Shown: positions 7,590 to 14,741, counted from the first letter of the stretch. The stretch is DNA of 22,288 bases from CAZMJG01 sp964576365 (GCA_964576365.1 CAZNUT010000022.1:1-22288), one strand, 5' to 3'. The notes: generated by a model not told the origin, from the letters alone. Program-made: numbers and translations.

Positions 7590-8456
7590 TTAAATATGCA
7601 GCGATTTCAAATATTGTTTAAAATCATCTTTTATTTCGGGATGAATAAGGGCAAGATCTACCACTGTTTTCATATATTCAAGCTTGTTGCCAGTGTCATA
7701 ATATTTACCTCCCTTGACTTCACATGCATAGATAGGTCTTTGTTTCATAAGTACCTTTATTGCATCAGTAAGCCATATTTCATCGCTTTTTCCAGGTCTT
7801 GCTTTTTCAAGTATCGGAAAAATATCCGGTGTGAGGATATAACAGCCATGAGCAGCAAGATTTGACGGCGCCTCACTTTTTTGAGGTTTTTCGATGAGGT
7901 CGCGGATTTGCCATATATTTTTTTCTACATTAGTGGCGTTTACGATGCCATAGCGTGAGACATCTTTTTCTGGCACTCGAACCGCTGAAATAACTGGGTC
8001 GCCATATTTTTCAAAAACTTCGATACATTGTTTACAGCGCGGTGGATCAGCATAAATAAATTCATCTCCCCAAATCACGACAAAGGGTTCGTCTCCTACT
8101 ACTTTTTTTGCGCACAATACAGGGGTGCCGTTGCCATAAGGCCCTTTTTGTCTGACATAAATAAAATTAGCCAGTTGGGCGGTTCGTTTGACTTCTTCCA
8201 GGAGTTTATCTTTTTGCTGTTGTTCAAGTGTTTTTATGAGTTCATATGGATAGTCAAAATGATCTTCTATGGATCGTTTGTGCCATCCAGTGACTAACAC
8301 AATATCAGTTATTCCTGATGCAACAAGTTCTTCTACCACATACTGAATGACTGGTTTGTCAACAATTGGCAGCATTTCTTTTGGCATTGCCTTAGTTTGA
8401 GGTAGGAACCGGGTGCCAAAACCAGCTGCGGGTATAACGGCTTTTGTTATTTTCAT
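7590..8456 (-). CDS. galU: UTP-glucose-1-phosphate uridylyltransferase
   Basis: GalU makes UDP-glucose from UTP and glucose-1-phosphate for cell-surface glycans. The N-terminus carries the nucleotidyltransferase signature AAGFGTRFLPQTKAMPKEML (about 10-29), then VDKPVIQYVVEE. Further on are GPYGNGTPVLCAK, VIWGDEF and LIEKP, all typical of bacterial GalU. Length 288 is normal. Its ATG lies one base after the stop of the upstream anchored Ig-like gene, so the two are probably co-transcribed. Confidence 0.95.
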   Translation of the reverse strand: MKITKAVIPAAGFGTRFLPQTKAMPKEMLPIVDKPVIQYVVEELVASGITDIVLVTGWHKRSIEDHFDYPYELIKTLEQQQKDKLLEEVKRTAQLANFIYVRQKGPYGNGTPVLCAKKVVGDEPFVVIWGDEFIYADPPRCKQCIEVFEKYGDPVISAVRVPEKDVSRYGIVNATNVEKNIWQIRDLIEKPQKSEAPSNLAAHGCYILTPDIFPILEKARPGKSDEIWLTDAIKVLMKQRPIYACEVKGGKYYDTGNKLEYMKTVVDLALIHPEIKDDFKQYLKSLHI

Positions 8457-8457
8457 T

Positions 8458-8871
8458 CTATTTAAATTGAACTGTTATCGATTTTTCGAGTTTTCTATTA
8501 TCTATAAAAAAATCAAGATTTGCAACCCCTGCAGTTGTCGAGGAAAGCTTGTAGATCACTTTTCCATCAGGATCGGTGACTTTTGTTGTTTCATCAGCCA
8601 CACCAATGCTGGCTGCTATGGTGACCTTTTGTTGAGATATACCTCTTCCCTCTGAATCGCGTAAAAAAACAGTAATGCTACTGGTACTTCGTCCGTCTGC
8701 GGGAACGGTGAGAGGCCAGGCAAACACGAGTGAATTGCTTGGTGAAGCTGCGCCCCCCTGATTGGCAGCTCGAGTGAAATTACCTATAGGGCCGCTAAAA
8801 AGCAAGTAGCCAGTAAAAATGAGAAATGTGATGATGAGGAGAGAGCTGATCGTCAGAAGTTTTTTGTCCAT
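8458..8871 (-). CDS. Small membrane-anchored protein with an Ig-like (Big_1-type) domain
   Basis: Using ATG 8871, the product is about 137 residues: an N-terminal membrane segment or uncleaved signal (MDKKLLTISSLLIITFLIFT), a short linker, then one beta-rich domain with the bacterial Ig-like/invasin pattern. This shows as WPLTVPADGRSTSSITVFLRD, GRGISQQKVTIAAS, and TAGVANLDFFID near the end. Domains of this kind act outside the cell as spacers or in adhesion. An earlier in-frame TTG at 8904 is possible but adds no clear signal. It lies between tmk and galU, one base from galU. What it binds or does is unknown. Confidence 0.7.
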   Translation of the reverse strand: MDKKLLTISSLLIITFLIFTGYLLFSGPIGNFTRAANQGGAASPSNSLVFAWPLTVPADGRSTSSITVFLRDSEGRGISQQKVTIAASIGVADETTKVTDPDGKVIYKLSSTTAGVANLDFFIDNRKLEKSITVQFK

Positions 8872-8965
8872 GTAAATAATTACTAATTTGTAATGTCCAA
8901 GCAATAATTATCAATTTTCATTTTGAATCATACAAGTAATATTTTTTTAAGAATTATCTTATTTT

Positions 8966-9652
8966 TCACTGTTTTAACACATTCCTCTCCTTGAGTATAT
9001 GTATAATTGATTCTTGAATTTTCTGAATAGATTTCATTGTACCATTATTTACACATTCGAGTATTACCCAGTGTGGATATGTTTCTGACAACAAATCATA
9101 GGTTTGGGCAGTATGTATAAGATGTTTATCATCTTCTTCATGGATATCTTTTTTCCTTCCATTGAGGTAACTTCGAGCATCTTTTTGGTGGGTCAGTTCT
9201 CGTGACAGCTCCGGTGTCACTTTGAGGTAAATCACTATGTGTTCTCTGGGTATCAGATTTACTTCGTATTCGAGCTGATCTACCCATTTCATATAGATCT
9301 CTCGTTTTGTTTTTTCAGCAAATTTACTACCCTGATGAGCCATATTTGAAGTCGCATACCGATTGGCAACGACTATTTTTCCTTCACCAAGTGCTTCTTT
9401 GATTTTGACGGATGACTCTTTCCGATCAAGTGCATACAAGAGAGAGATAAGATAAGGCGAGGTATTGTCTATACTTCCATATTCTCCTCTTAAAAACTGG
9501 GCGATCATGCGACCATAAAAAGAGTCATAATTGGGAAAGTCGACGTAGAGGTGTGAAATCTGATGTTTTGCCAGATATTCGACAAGAAGTCTGGCCTGCG
9601 TACCTTTTCCCGAACCGTCTATACCTTCTATTACGATGAGTGAACCTGACAT
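8966..9652 (-). CDS. tmk: Thymidylate kinase
   Basis: This kinase makes dTDP from dTMP and ATP. The start at ATG 9652 gives about 228 residues beginning MSGSLIVIEGIDGSGKGTQA, with the P-loop right at the N-terminus as the family requires. An upstream extension to TTG 9721 would only add repeat-derived residues. VVANRYATSNMAHQG corresponds to the DRYxxSxxAYQ substrate motif, with Asn in place of the usual Asp. FPNYDSFYG is the dTMP-side loop. It lies between the Clp-like ATPase and the anchored Ig-like gene. Confidence 0.92.
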   Translation of the reverse strand: MSGSLIVIEGIDGSGKGTQARLLVEYLAKHQISHLYVDFPNYDSFYGRMIAQFLRGEYGSIDNTSPYLISLLYALDRKESSVKIKEALGEGKIVVANRYATSNMAHQGSKFAEKTKREIYMKWVDQLEYEVNLIPREHIVIYLKVTPELSRELTHQKDARSYLNGRKKDIHEEDDKHLIHTAQTYDLLSETYPHWVILECVNNGTMKSIQKIQESIIHILKERNVLKQ

Positions 9653-9694
9653 ACTGATGATGTTTTGAACTACTAAAAGATTAATTCCTGCCTG

Positions 9695-9709
9695 CCAGCC
9701 TCTGGCTGG
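9695..9709. repeat. Short hairpin within a CCTGCCTGCC-type repeat upstream of tmk
   Basis: CCAGCC and GGCTGG pair around TCT. The flanking CCTGCCTG relates it to the palindromes at 6286 and 18805. Confidence 0.5.
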
Positions 9710-9828
9710 TCCTAGTAACAATTACATATTTCCAAGACGAATATAAGAGTCATAAATGGCTCCACTACATTTCTTTTCACGATTTATGTTTCACTTATTA
9801 CCTATTCACTTTTACTTATTACTAAAAC

Positions 9829-9851
9829 CTAAATGCTAACAGCTAAATGCT
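9829..9851. repeat. Direct repeat CTAAATGCT near the end of the Clp-like gene
   Basis: Two copies of CTAAATGCT flank AACAG. The inner GCTAACAGCT occurs inverted at 18683-18692, directly after the DUF62-like gene, and CAGCTAAATG recurs at 12611. The surrounding 9760-9850 stretch is a low-complexity TTACTATTCACTTTTACT-like string. A similar string lies at about 4345-4375. Confidence 0.6.
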
Positions 9852-9865
9852 ATTTTATAAACGTT

Positions 9866-12121
9866 CTACTGAATGTCAATCCTATCCCCTGCCTTGGCTT
9901 TACCACTCAAAATATCCTTGGCTACCCGATCTTCAATATGTTTGCGTAAAATACGTTCAAGATCTCGGACGCCGTACTGGGTATTATACCCTTGTGCGGT
10001 AAGTTGTTGGAGGAGTTGAGGAGATATAGTTACTGACACCTGATATTGATCTTTAATCGTTTTTATAATGTTATTGACGATTTGGACAGCTATTTGTTGC
10101 GCTGTCGCAGTAGAAATAGGTTTGTATGCGATGACTCCGTCAAAACGATTTAAAAATTCGGGGGAAAATAAATGTTGACCAATGAGGTAGCTTACCAGTT
10201 GGTTGGTATCAAGACCCGACTGCTGTGATTGTTCTATTAGTTTAAATAAATGTTCAGCTCCCGCATTGCTGGTTGCAATAATTACCAGATTTTTACAGTC
10301 TACGCGTTGACCGTACCCGTCTGTAAAATATCCTTCATCAAGAATAGTAAGAAAAATATTTAATAGATCAGGGTGTGCTTTTTCTATTTCGTCTATTAAG
10401 AGAACTCCATAAGGATTTTCACGAATTGCGCTGGTGAGAAGGCCTGGATTGAGCGTCTGTATAGAGCCGACAAGTTTGCCTATATCGTCTCGAGATTGAA
10501 AAAGTGACATATCAAACCGTATCATTTCATTTTCACTCCCAAAAAATGAACTTGCGATTTTTTTTGCTGTTTCTGTTTTTCCGACGCCAGTTGGGCCAAG
10601 TAATAGAAAAGTGGCAAGTGGTTTTTTGCGTTTACCGAGAAGTAAAAATGAACGCCGGAGCGTAGATGAGACCTCTGCGAGAGCTTCATCCTGACCTTGG
10701 AGAGTATTTTTAAGTGACTGTTCGATAGTGAGGAGTTTTTCTTTGAGGCTGTCTGTGAGACTTGTGGGTATGTGAGTGCGTTGAGAAAGTACGATGTCTA
10801 TCATCTCCGGCAGGAGTATAGTTTTTTTTGCAGTTTGCACAGCGTACACACATGCAGCGTCTAGAAGTTGCAAGGCTTTTTCTGGAAAAGGTATCGTCGT
10901 TATATAAAAACTGCTTTTGTTTATGACATTTTGAGCAGTTTCATACGGAATTTTGATATGATAGCGTTTTTCAAATTCAAGAATACGTTCAAGTAAAATC
11001 CGTAATGCAGTTTCAGCATCGATTTCGTCAATGTCTATCTTGGTGAAAAGCTGGCGGATTTTTTGATTTGGAAAGACGTATGTTTCATATGCAAATGGAG
11101 TGGTGATCGCAAGAAATTGTATCGCGGAACCTTTTGCATATTTTTCAATCGGTATTGAAAGATCTACCCTATCCTGAGCCGAAATCACATAGCGGTCAAT
11201 ATCTTCAATAACAAGGATAACATTGTGAGATTCTGCAGCTTCTTGCAGCAAGTTTTCAAGAAATGCCTCTCGCTGGTTTTGCTCAGTAAATTCAGTCAAT
11301 ACTCTTTCCAATCTGAGTCTTAGGATGCGCTTGTAGGCAAGCAGAGGGGTTATTTTGCCTTCATATACTGCTCGGGAAAATGCATGGAGTATGGTGTGCT
11401 TTCCTACTCCATTTGCCCCGACGATGATGCCATTGGCTTCTTCTGATTGAGAGAGAGTCCGTTCAATCAGTTTTACTTCTGTGCTTCGACCGATGATATG
11501 ATGGCGTATGCTGAGCTGATAATCTGTTTGTGTCAGTTCTTCCGCATATTCGTCGAGTGTCGGGGTATAGCCTACTGCCCAATCCCGAGCCAGGGGTGGC
11601 GTCTGAAAAAGCTGATCCAGCTTCCACCATGCGCGTGTATGCAAAGAAGCTCCGATGGTGGTATCAAACCATGTCCCTACGAGTTCGGTATTTTTTTCAT
11701 CAAGAATATGATGTTTGATAAATGCCAGGCGGTATTGGGCATATTCTTCTTCAGCAGATTTTTCCTGCGACCTCATCCATTTCAAAAGCGGAAGAGCAAT
11801 AAAAAAAATGATTGTTATTGGCGGGATTAGTAATACATAGATCGTCTGGACAATCGCATAAAATATCAAAAGACATGTGCGCATCGTGACACCAATAAGC
11901 CGGGATATGATATTGAAACCAAGCCGGTTAAAAAAATCTGAAAAGGTGAAGCCTCTGATAGTTTTTTTGACAGTGATGTTTTTCCACGGTTCAAATAACG
12001 TGCGAAATATAGTAGGAGCTGAAAAAAAGTACGGGAGGAAGATAAATATATTGCCGATAGCCTCAAAATAGTCTTGTGTCATGCCTGTTTTTTTTTGATT
12101 GGCTAAAGTCATGAGATTCAT
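9866..12121 (-). CDS. Membrane-anchored Clp-like AAA+ ATPase with degenerate first ATPase site
   Basis: The 751-residue protein has an N-terminal membrane part in place of the Clp N-domain: a hydrophobic stretch at about 20-40 and one or two helices at about 70-115. Two AAA+ modules follow. In module 1 the Walker A is GANGVGKH (235-242, His for the usual Ser/Thr) and the Walker B reads VIEDID (304-309), with Glu-Asp in place of Asp-Glu. Module 2 is intact: GPTGVGKT (509-516), LLIDEIEKAHPD, ATSNAGA sensor 1, SPEFLNRFD arginine finger, and YGVRDLERIL sensor 2. The linker THIPTSLTDSLKEKL...LQGQDEA is ClpC/ClpB-like. I see no long ClpB middle coiled coil and no clear ClpP-docking loop. It probably remodels proteins at the membrane. 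Start may be ATG 12112, 7 bases after a TATAAT box. Confidence 0.82.
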   Translation of the reverse strand: MNLMTLANQKKTGMTQDYFEAIGNIFIFLPYFFSAPTIFRTLFEPWKNITVKKTIRGFTFSDFFNRLGFNIISRLIGVTMRTCLLIFYAIVQTIYVLLIPPITIIFFIALPLLKWMRSQEKSAEEEYAQYRLAFIKHHILDEKNTELVGTWFDTTIGASLHTRAWWKLDQLFQTPPLARDWAVGYTPTLDEYAEELTQTDYQLSIRHHIIGRSTEVKLIERTLSQSEEANGIIVGANGVGKHTILHAFSRAVYEGKITPLLAYKRILRLRLERVLTEFTEQNQREAFLENLLQEAAESHNVILVIEDIDRYVISAQDRVDLSIPIEKYAKGSAIQFLAITTPFAYETYVFPNQKIRQLFTKIDIDEIDAETALRILLERILEFEKRYHIKIPYETAQNVINKSSFYITTIPFPEKALQLLDAACVYAVQTAKKTILLPEMIDIVLSQRTHIPTSLTDSLKEKLLTIEQSLKNTLQGQDEALAEVSSTLRRSFLLLGKRKKPLATFLLLGPTGVGKTETAKKIASSFFGSENEMIRFDMSLFQSRDDIGKLVGSIQTLNPGLLTSAIRENPYGVLLIDEIEKAHPDLLNIFLTILDEGYFTDGYGQRVDCKNLVIIATSNAGAEHLFKLIEQSQQSGLDTNQLVSYLIGQHLFSPEFLNRFDGVIAYKPISTATAQQIAVQIVNNIIKTIKDQYQVSVTISPQLLQQLTAQGYNTQYGVRDLERILRKHIEDRVAKDILSGKAKAGDRIDIQ

Positions 12122-12125
12122 TATA
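12120..12125 (-). promoter_or_regulatory. -10 box overlapping the first ATG of the Clp-like gene
   Basis: TATAAT on the minus strand overlaps the ATG at 12121, and the next in-frame ATG (12112) follows exactly 7 bases later. This favours a leaderless start at 12112. A weak TTGTAC lies 18 bases upstream. Confidence 0.5.
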
Positions 12126-12208
12126 GGAGAAGTGTAAATTAAAGTACAAATCTATCGTGATATGCGTTTTTAATTGGACTGTTGTGGCAGTGAATATTAA
12201 ACAACCTA

Positions 12209-12237
12209 TTGACATGACTTCAACAATTCTTTAGAGT
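12209..12237 (+). promoter_or_regulatory. Promoter of the Lys/Ala mini-protein
   Basis: A consensus TTGACA, a 17-base spacer, then TAGAGT (4 of 6 matches to TATAAT). Predicted transcription starts near 12244, giving a leader of about 45 bases that contains GAAAGGAG. It is the best sigma70-type promoter in the window. Confidence 0.65.
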
Positions 12238-12288
12238 GAAAATTGTATTATTATTTCATGCAATTTCAGAAAGGAGTTGACAGTATTC

Positions 12289-12363
12289 ATGGCAGCCAAA
12301 AAAGCAAAAAAAGCAACAAAAGCAAAAAAACCAGCAGCAAAGAAAAAAGCAAAAAAGAAATAA
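12289..12363 (+). CDS. 24-residue Lys/Ala-rich basic mini-protein
   Basis: ATG 12289 opens a 24-codon frame made almost only of Lys and Ala, with one Pro and one Thr (beginning MAAKKAKKATKAKKP and ending in KKK). It resembles the C-terminal tails of H1-like or AlgP-like DNA-binding proteins, but here the tail is the whole protein. Evidence that it is real: a consensus promoter (12209-12237), an AAGGAG sequence at 12271-12276 (12 bases before ATG, rather far), and a strong terminator hairpin 27 bases after the stop. A role in binding DNA or RNA is inferred from charge only. The AAA/GCA codon pattern could also be a low-complexity slippage product. Confidence 0.72.
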   Translation: MAAKKAKKATKAKKPAAKKKAKKK

Positions 12364-12390
12364 GAAGAAATAAATTTATATCTTCTCAAT

Positions 12391-12426
12391 AAATACCCCG
12401 GGACTGCAGATAACCCCGGGGTATTT
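12391..12426 (+). terminator. Rho-independent terminator of the mini-protein gene
   Basis: AAATACCCCGGG (12391-12402) pairs perfectly over 12 bp with CCCGGGGTATTT (12415-12426) around a 12-base loop. The T-tract is short, but the GC-rich stem with A/T flanks is symmetrical, so it could also stop transcription arriving from the other side. Confidence 0.75.
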
Positions 12427-12487
12427 TGATTAACTAAAAATTCATCAATAAAACAAATTGACCATTGTACTGCTACCAACCTTTTAA

Positions 12488-12506
12488 TTTAGCAAATTTT
12501 GCTAAA
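12488..12506. promoter_or_regulatory. 19-bp operator-like palindrome
   Basis: TTTAGCAAATTTTGCTAAA is a perfect inverted repeat with 9-bp arms and one central base. TAAAAT overlaps its right arm and could be a -10 box. It may be an operator for the plus-strand genes that follow; no regulator can be assigned. Confidence 0.45.
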
Positions 12507-12535
12507 ATAGTAATTTAGTAATAGGAGTTACGCAG

Positions 12536-12600
12536 AATACGTCATGCTGAACTCGTTTCAGCATCTAGATCTCGAAACAAGTTTGAAATGACATGACAAT
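12536..12600. repeat. Dispersed GTCATGCTGAAC-type repeat
   Basis: GTCATGCTGAACTCGTTTC opens an imperfect stem closed by GAAACAAGTTTG and ends in CATGAC. A relative lies at 1620-1660 (TGTCATGCTGAACCCG), where it forms the tail of the broken GIY-YIG gene. Confidence 0.6.
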
Positions 12601-12640
12601 ATATATTTTTCAGCTAAATGCGTAAGTTCAGTTAGTAATT

Positions 12641-12700
12641 ATGGGTAACATTGAAGAGTCGAAGTCAAACGAACTAGAATGGCTTTTTGGAGGAAACTAA
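12641..12700 (+). CDS. Possible 19-residue leader peptide
   Basis: ATG 12641 opens a 19-codon frame (starting MGNIEESKSNELEW) that ends 16 bases before the next gene's ATG. The stretch between holds AAAAAAAGGAG. It could be a small leader coupled to the membrane protein that follows, but it has no Shine-Dalgarno of its own and may be chance. Confidence 0.25.
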   Translation: MGNIEESKSNELEWLFGGN

Positions 12701-12716
12701 AAAAAAGGAGCAGCAT

Positions 12717-13059
12717 ATGCTCTATCATTATGCATTAGAAAATGATGCTTCCTATTTTTTTAAAGGTATTTTTGTTGCAATCTTTTTTTAACATCTGCAC
12801 CAATATTCTTTATGAAAGGTATATAAAAAATAATAATCAAATTCAGTTTGCAATAATATTTATTTCGCTCGCTGTTCTGATTATAGCTTGTTATCATCTT
12901 GTTCTGTTTGTCAAAAGGAGAAAAGAGGTTGAGAGGGATTTTACTCAAAGTGTTATTGAGTATAAAAAGCTACTTAAAAAAAATCACGAAAGGCTTTTCA
13001 TAGAAATCAAAAATTTTGAGATGTGGGATGTTTATTATTTGAAAGTTACTTGTAAATGA
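12717..13059 (+). pseudogene. Small two-helix membrane protein, frameshifted at a T7 run
   Basis: A good ribosome binding site (AAAAGGAG, 7 bases before ATG 12717) starts a frame reading MLYHYALENDASYFFKGIF, which stops after 24 residues at the T7 run 12783-12789. One base fewer in that run would join it to the downstream frame (NICTNILYERYIKNNN, a membrane helix FAIIFISLAVLIIACYHLVLFV, then a basic cytoplasmic tail), giving about 113 residues with two helices. The downstream frame also has its own ATG at 12742, but with no ribosome binding site. The family is not recognised. Its 3' end overlaps the end of the convergent HigA-like pseudogene by about 25 bases. Confidence 0.6.
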
Positions 13060-13312
13060 GCATCTAGAGCTGATGCCAGTCGTTTTAAAAATGAAAGAGA
13101 AGGAATAGTTCGCGCATTCTACGAGATATCACTGATTGTTTAGTATCGAGTCTTTGAGCTAATTCACTTTGAGTGATACCTTTATTTATTCTTGCTTCAA
13201 TAATAGCTCTTGCGATTTCATATTCAAGTTTACCTTGCTCCAGCACCTTCTTAAATTGGGGATTTTTGAGAAGATCTTTTTTATGAGTATCCCAATTAGT
13301 ATAGTTTTTCAT
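13035..13312 (-). pseudogene. HigA-type XRE antitoxin, frameshifted
   Basis: From ATG 13312 the frame gives an XRE helix-turn-helix antitoxin: LEYEIARAIIEARINKGITQSELAQRL, then DTKQSVISR. It then goes out of frame into RMRELFLLFHF. In another frame immediately after the break the expected family ending is present, NARTIPSLSFLKRLASAL, running to a TAA at 13035. Family alignment suggests a net loss of 4 bases where ISRIEN would be. The intact protein would be about 92 residues. It follows a HigB fragment on the same strand and a perfect operator-like palindrome at 13322-13341. Confidence 0.8.
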
Positions 13313-13321
13313 AGCCTATTT

Positions 13322-13341
13322 TTATCACAATTTTGTGATAA
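13322..13341. promoter_or_regulatory. 20-bp operator-like palindrome before the HigA-like gene
   Basis: TTATCACAATTTTGTGATAA is a perfect palindrome with 9-bp arms, 9 bases upstream of the HigA-like ATG. XRE antitoxins bind such sites to repress their own operon. It is undamaged although both genes beside it are broken. Confidence 0.6.
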
Positions 13342-13364
13342 TTTGTAACTGTGCGCTGTGTATG

Positions 13365-13499
13365 CTATCTAGACTGATATTCCCTTAAACGGACTAAAGC
13401 TATATTTATTTCTTTGCAAGGAGTTCTTTGTTTTTTCTTTATAAAGCCATGTAGGAGTATAAATATTCCTTTGTGAGGCACAATATATAAATGTCGATA
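13365..13499 (-). pseudogene. HigB/RelE-type toxin remnant (C-terminal third)
   Basis: On the minus strand a start-less frame reads YRHLYIVPHKGIFILLHGF, then IKKKQRTPCKEINIALVRLREY, and a stop. This is the C-terminal part of HigB-like (Gp49, PF05973) toxins, whose usual pattern is YRVLYF...hhLLHGFxKKTxKTPxxEIxxAxxRxxEY. Two codons upstream of the listed stretch the frame hits a TAA, and no N-terminal half is in phase. It lies directly before the HigA-like gene, in the toxin-first order of higBA. The toxin cannot be active. Confidence 0.72.
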
Positions 13500-13607
13500 T
13501 TATAACAGTAGAGATCAAGCAACTTTGAATTTTTTTTCACTTTGTAAGTACATTTGATGTAGTTCAAATGCATCTCCTATATGATAGTATTATTTTTTGT
13601 GTATTAG

Positions 13608-13934
13608 TTAGTGAGAAGCTATCCATGCAGGTGCGCTTGTTGGTTCTGTCGTAACAGGAGGCCTTGTTGGTTCGTCGGGGGATGGGTAGGTAGGTTCATC
13701 TGCGGGAGCGGTAGTAGGTGTAGGTGTTCCAGGAGTTGTGGATATCGGTTCAGGTGTACCTGAGGTGGGAAGAGGTTCGGGAGTTCCAGAGGTAGGTATA
13801 GATATAGGAGTGGCTTCTATGGAAGTGATCTGAGGTAAGTAGTAGATATTAGAGTAAGTTTCGGCAGAAATAAATATTCCAGCTGCTAAAGCCAATCGCA
13901 CACCTTGATTTTTTATCTCAGATAGGTTTTTCAT
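13608..13934 (-). CDS. Short exported Pro/Thr/Ser-rich protein
   Basis: The 108-residue product starts with a basic stretch and a weakly hydrophobic segment (VRLALAAGIFISAETYS, about 12-28) that may be a signal anchor. It continues as a low-complexity Pro/Thr/Glu region with tandem PTSGTPEP units (about 47-64) and DEPTYPSPDEPTRPP. Such sequences are extended surface linkers or cell-wall stalks. No C-terminal domain follows, so it could be a stalk that has lost its head. A TATAAT box ends 7 bases before ATG 13934 and there is no Shine-Dalgarno, so translation may be leaderless. Family unknown. Confidence 0.55.
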   Translation of the reverse strand: MKNLSEIKNQGVRLALAAGIFISAETYSNIYYLPQITSIEATPISIPTSGTPEPLPTSGTPEPISTTPGTPTPTTAPADEPTYPSPDEPTRPPVTTEPTSAPAWIASH

Positions 13935-13941
13935 TGAGGTT

Positions 13942-13947
13942 ATTATA
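13942..13947 (-). promoter_or_regulatory. -10 box 7 bases before the Pro/Thr-rich gene
   Basis: A perfect TATAAT on the minus strand, preceded by TG. The distance to ATG (7 bases) places the predicted start of transcription on the start codon. No convincing -35 hexamer. Confidence 0.5.
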
Positions 13948-14035
13948 CATCAAAAATTGCAAGTTACACGGTTTAAATTTAACAGTGAGTTCAGAAAAGC
14001 TCTAAAGTCTATACTCTCCCTTTAAAAACATCTAA

Positions 14036-14741
14036 TCATATAGCCTTTCTGCTATGTTTCCCTCTTGTGAGTATAAATCCTATTTCTCCCAAGACAACAA
14101 ATCCTGTTGCGAGAAAAATGATTAATGGGCTTATGTCGGTATCTCGTGCAATATTGCGAACATGGTGAGACAAGATTTTATTGTTTTCAAATATGGAGTT
14201 TCATGGGTGCCAAAATCATTTTCTGTCTCAGAGTCCATCTCTATGCGAATAGCTTTTCGTTACTTGATCCACGGAAAACATACAATGTGCCACTGGCATG
14301 CTCGGAAGTCATATATGTTCCCTTGTCCATTTTCTCTACTAGATATGGGCTATGGGCGAAGTAGAAGTCGCTTGAAAAACTAAAATCTTCTTCCGGTATC
14401 TTTTTATATTTTAGGTCAAATATATGCTCTTTTATTTTTTTTGTAATATATGTCGGATAACTATCAGTAGGATATATTGGTACTTCTTTAATAATCAGTT
14501 TATCTTGTGACTGAATTTTTTCATACCACATTCCTAATAATAATTTTTTGTCTTTTTTAAAAAAATACACCTGCATCGCTCCTTCCAGTGAGCGAGCAGA
14601 ATCTAATATTTGTAAATTTGGAGTACTTTTTCCTAGTGGAGCAAAGTTGCCATAAAAATATTTGTTAAGAGTGAAGAAAATGAACAAAGGCAGAAAGGCT
14701 AATATTAGTACTCTTAAGAAGAATGATACTTGATTACTCAT
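14036..14741 (-). pseudogene. Membrane protein with N- and C-terminal helices, two apparent frameshifts
   Basis: The continuous frame 14241-14741 (166 residues) starts with a membrane helix (FFLRVLILAFLPLFIFFTLN), then a soluble extracytoplasmic-type domain with no family I recognise, ending GTLYVFRGSSNEKLFA. Sense-like sequence continues in two other frames downstream: AIRIEMDSETENDFGTHETP, then RNIARDTDISPLIIFLATGF followed by VVLGEIGFILTRGKHSRKAI and a TGA at 14036. The last part is a membrane helix followed by Arg/Lys, as in wall- or membrane-anchored surface proteins. I infer one ancestral gene of about 235 codons broken twice; separate fragments are possible. Confidence 0.5.

Noticed and set aside
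11447..11830. Plus-strand open frame of 127 codons
   Set aside because: It lies fully antisense within the Clp-like ATPase, whose protein sequence is clearly real, and it shows no recognisable family.
12231..12479. Minus-strand open frame rich in Phe and Ala
   Set aside because: It is the antisense of the Lys/Ala mini-protein gene and its terminator.
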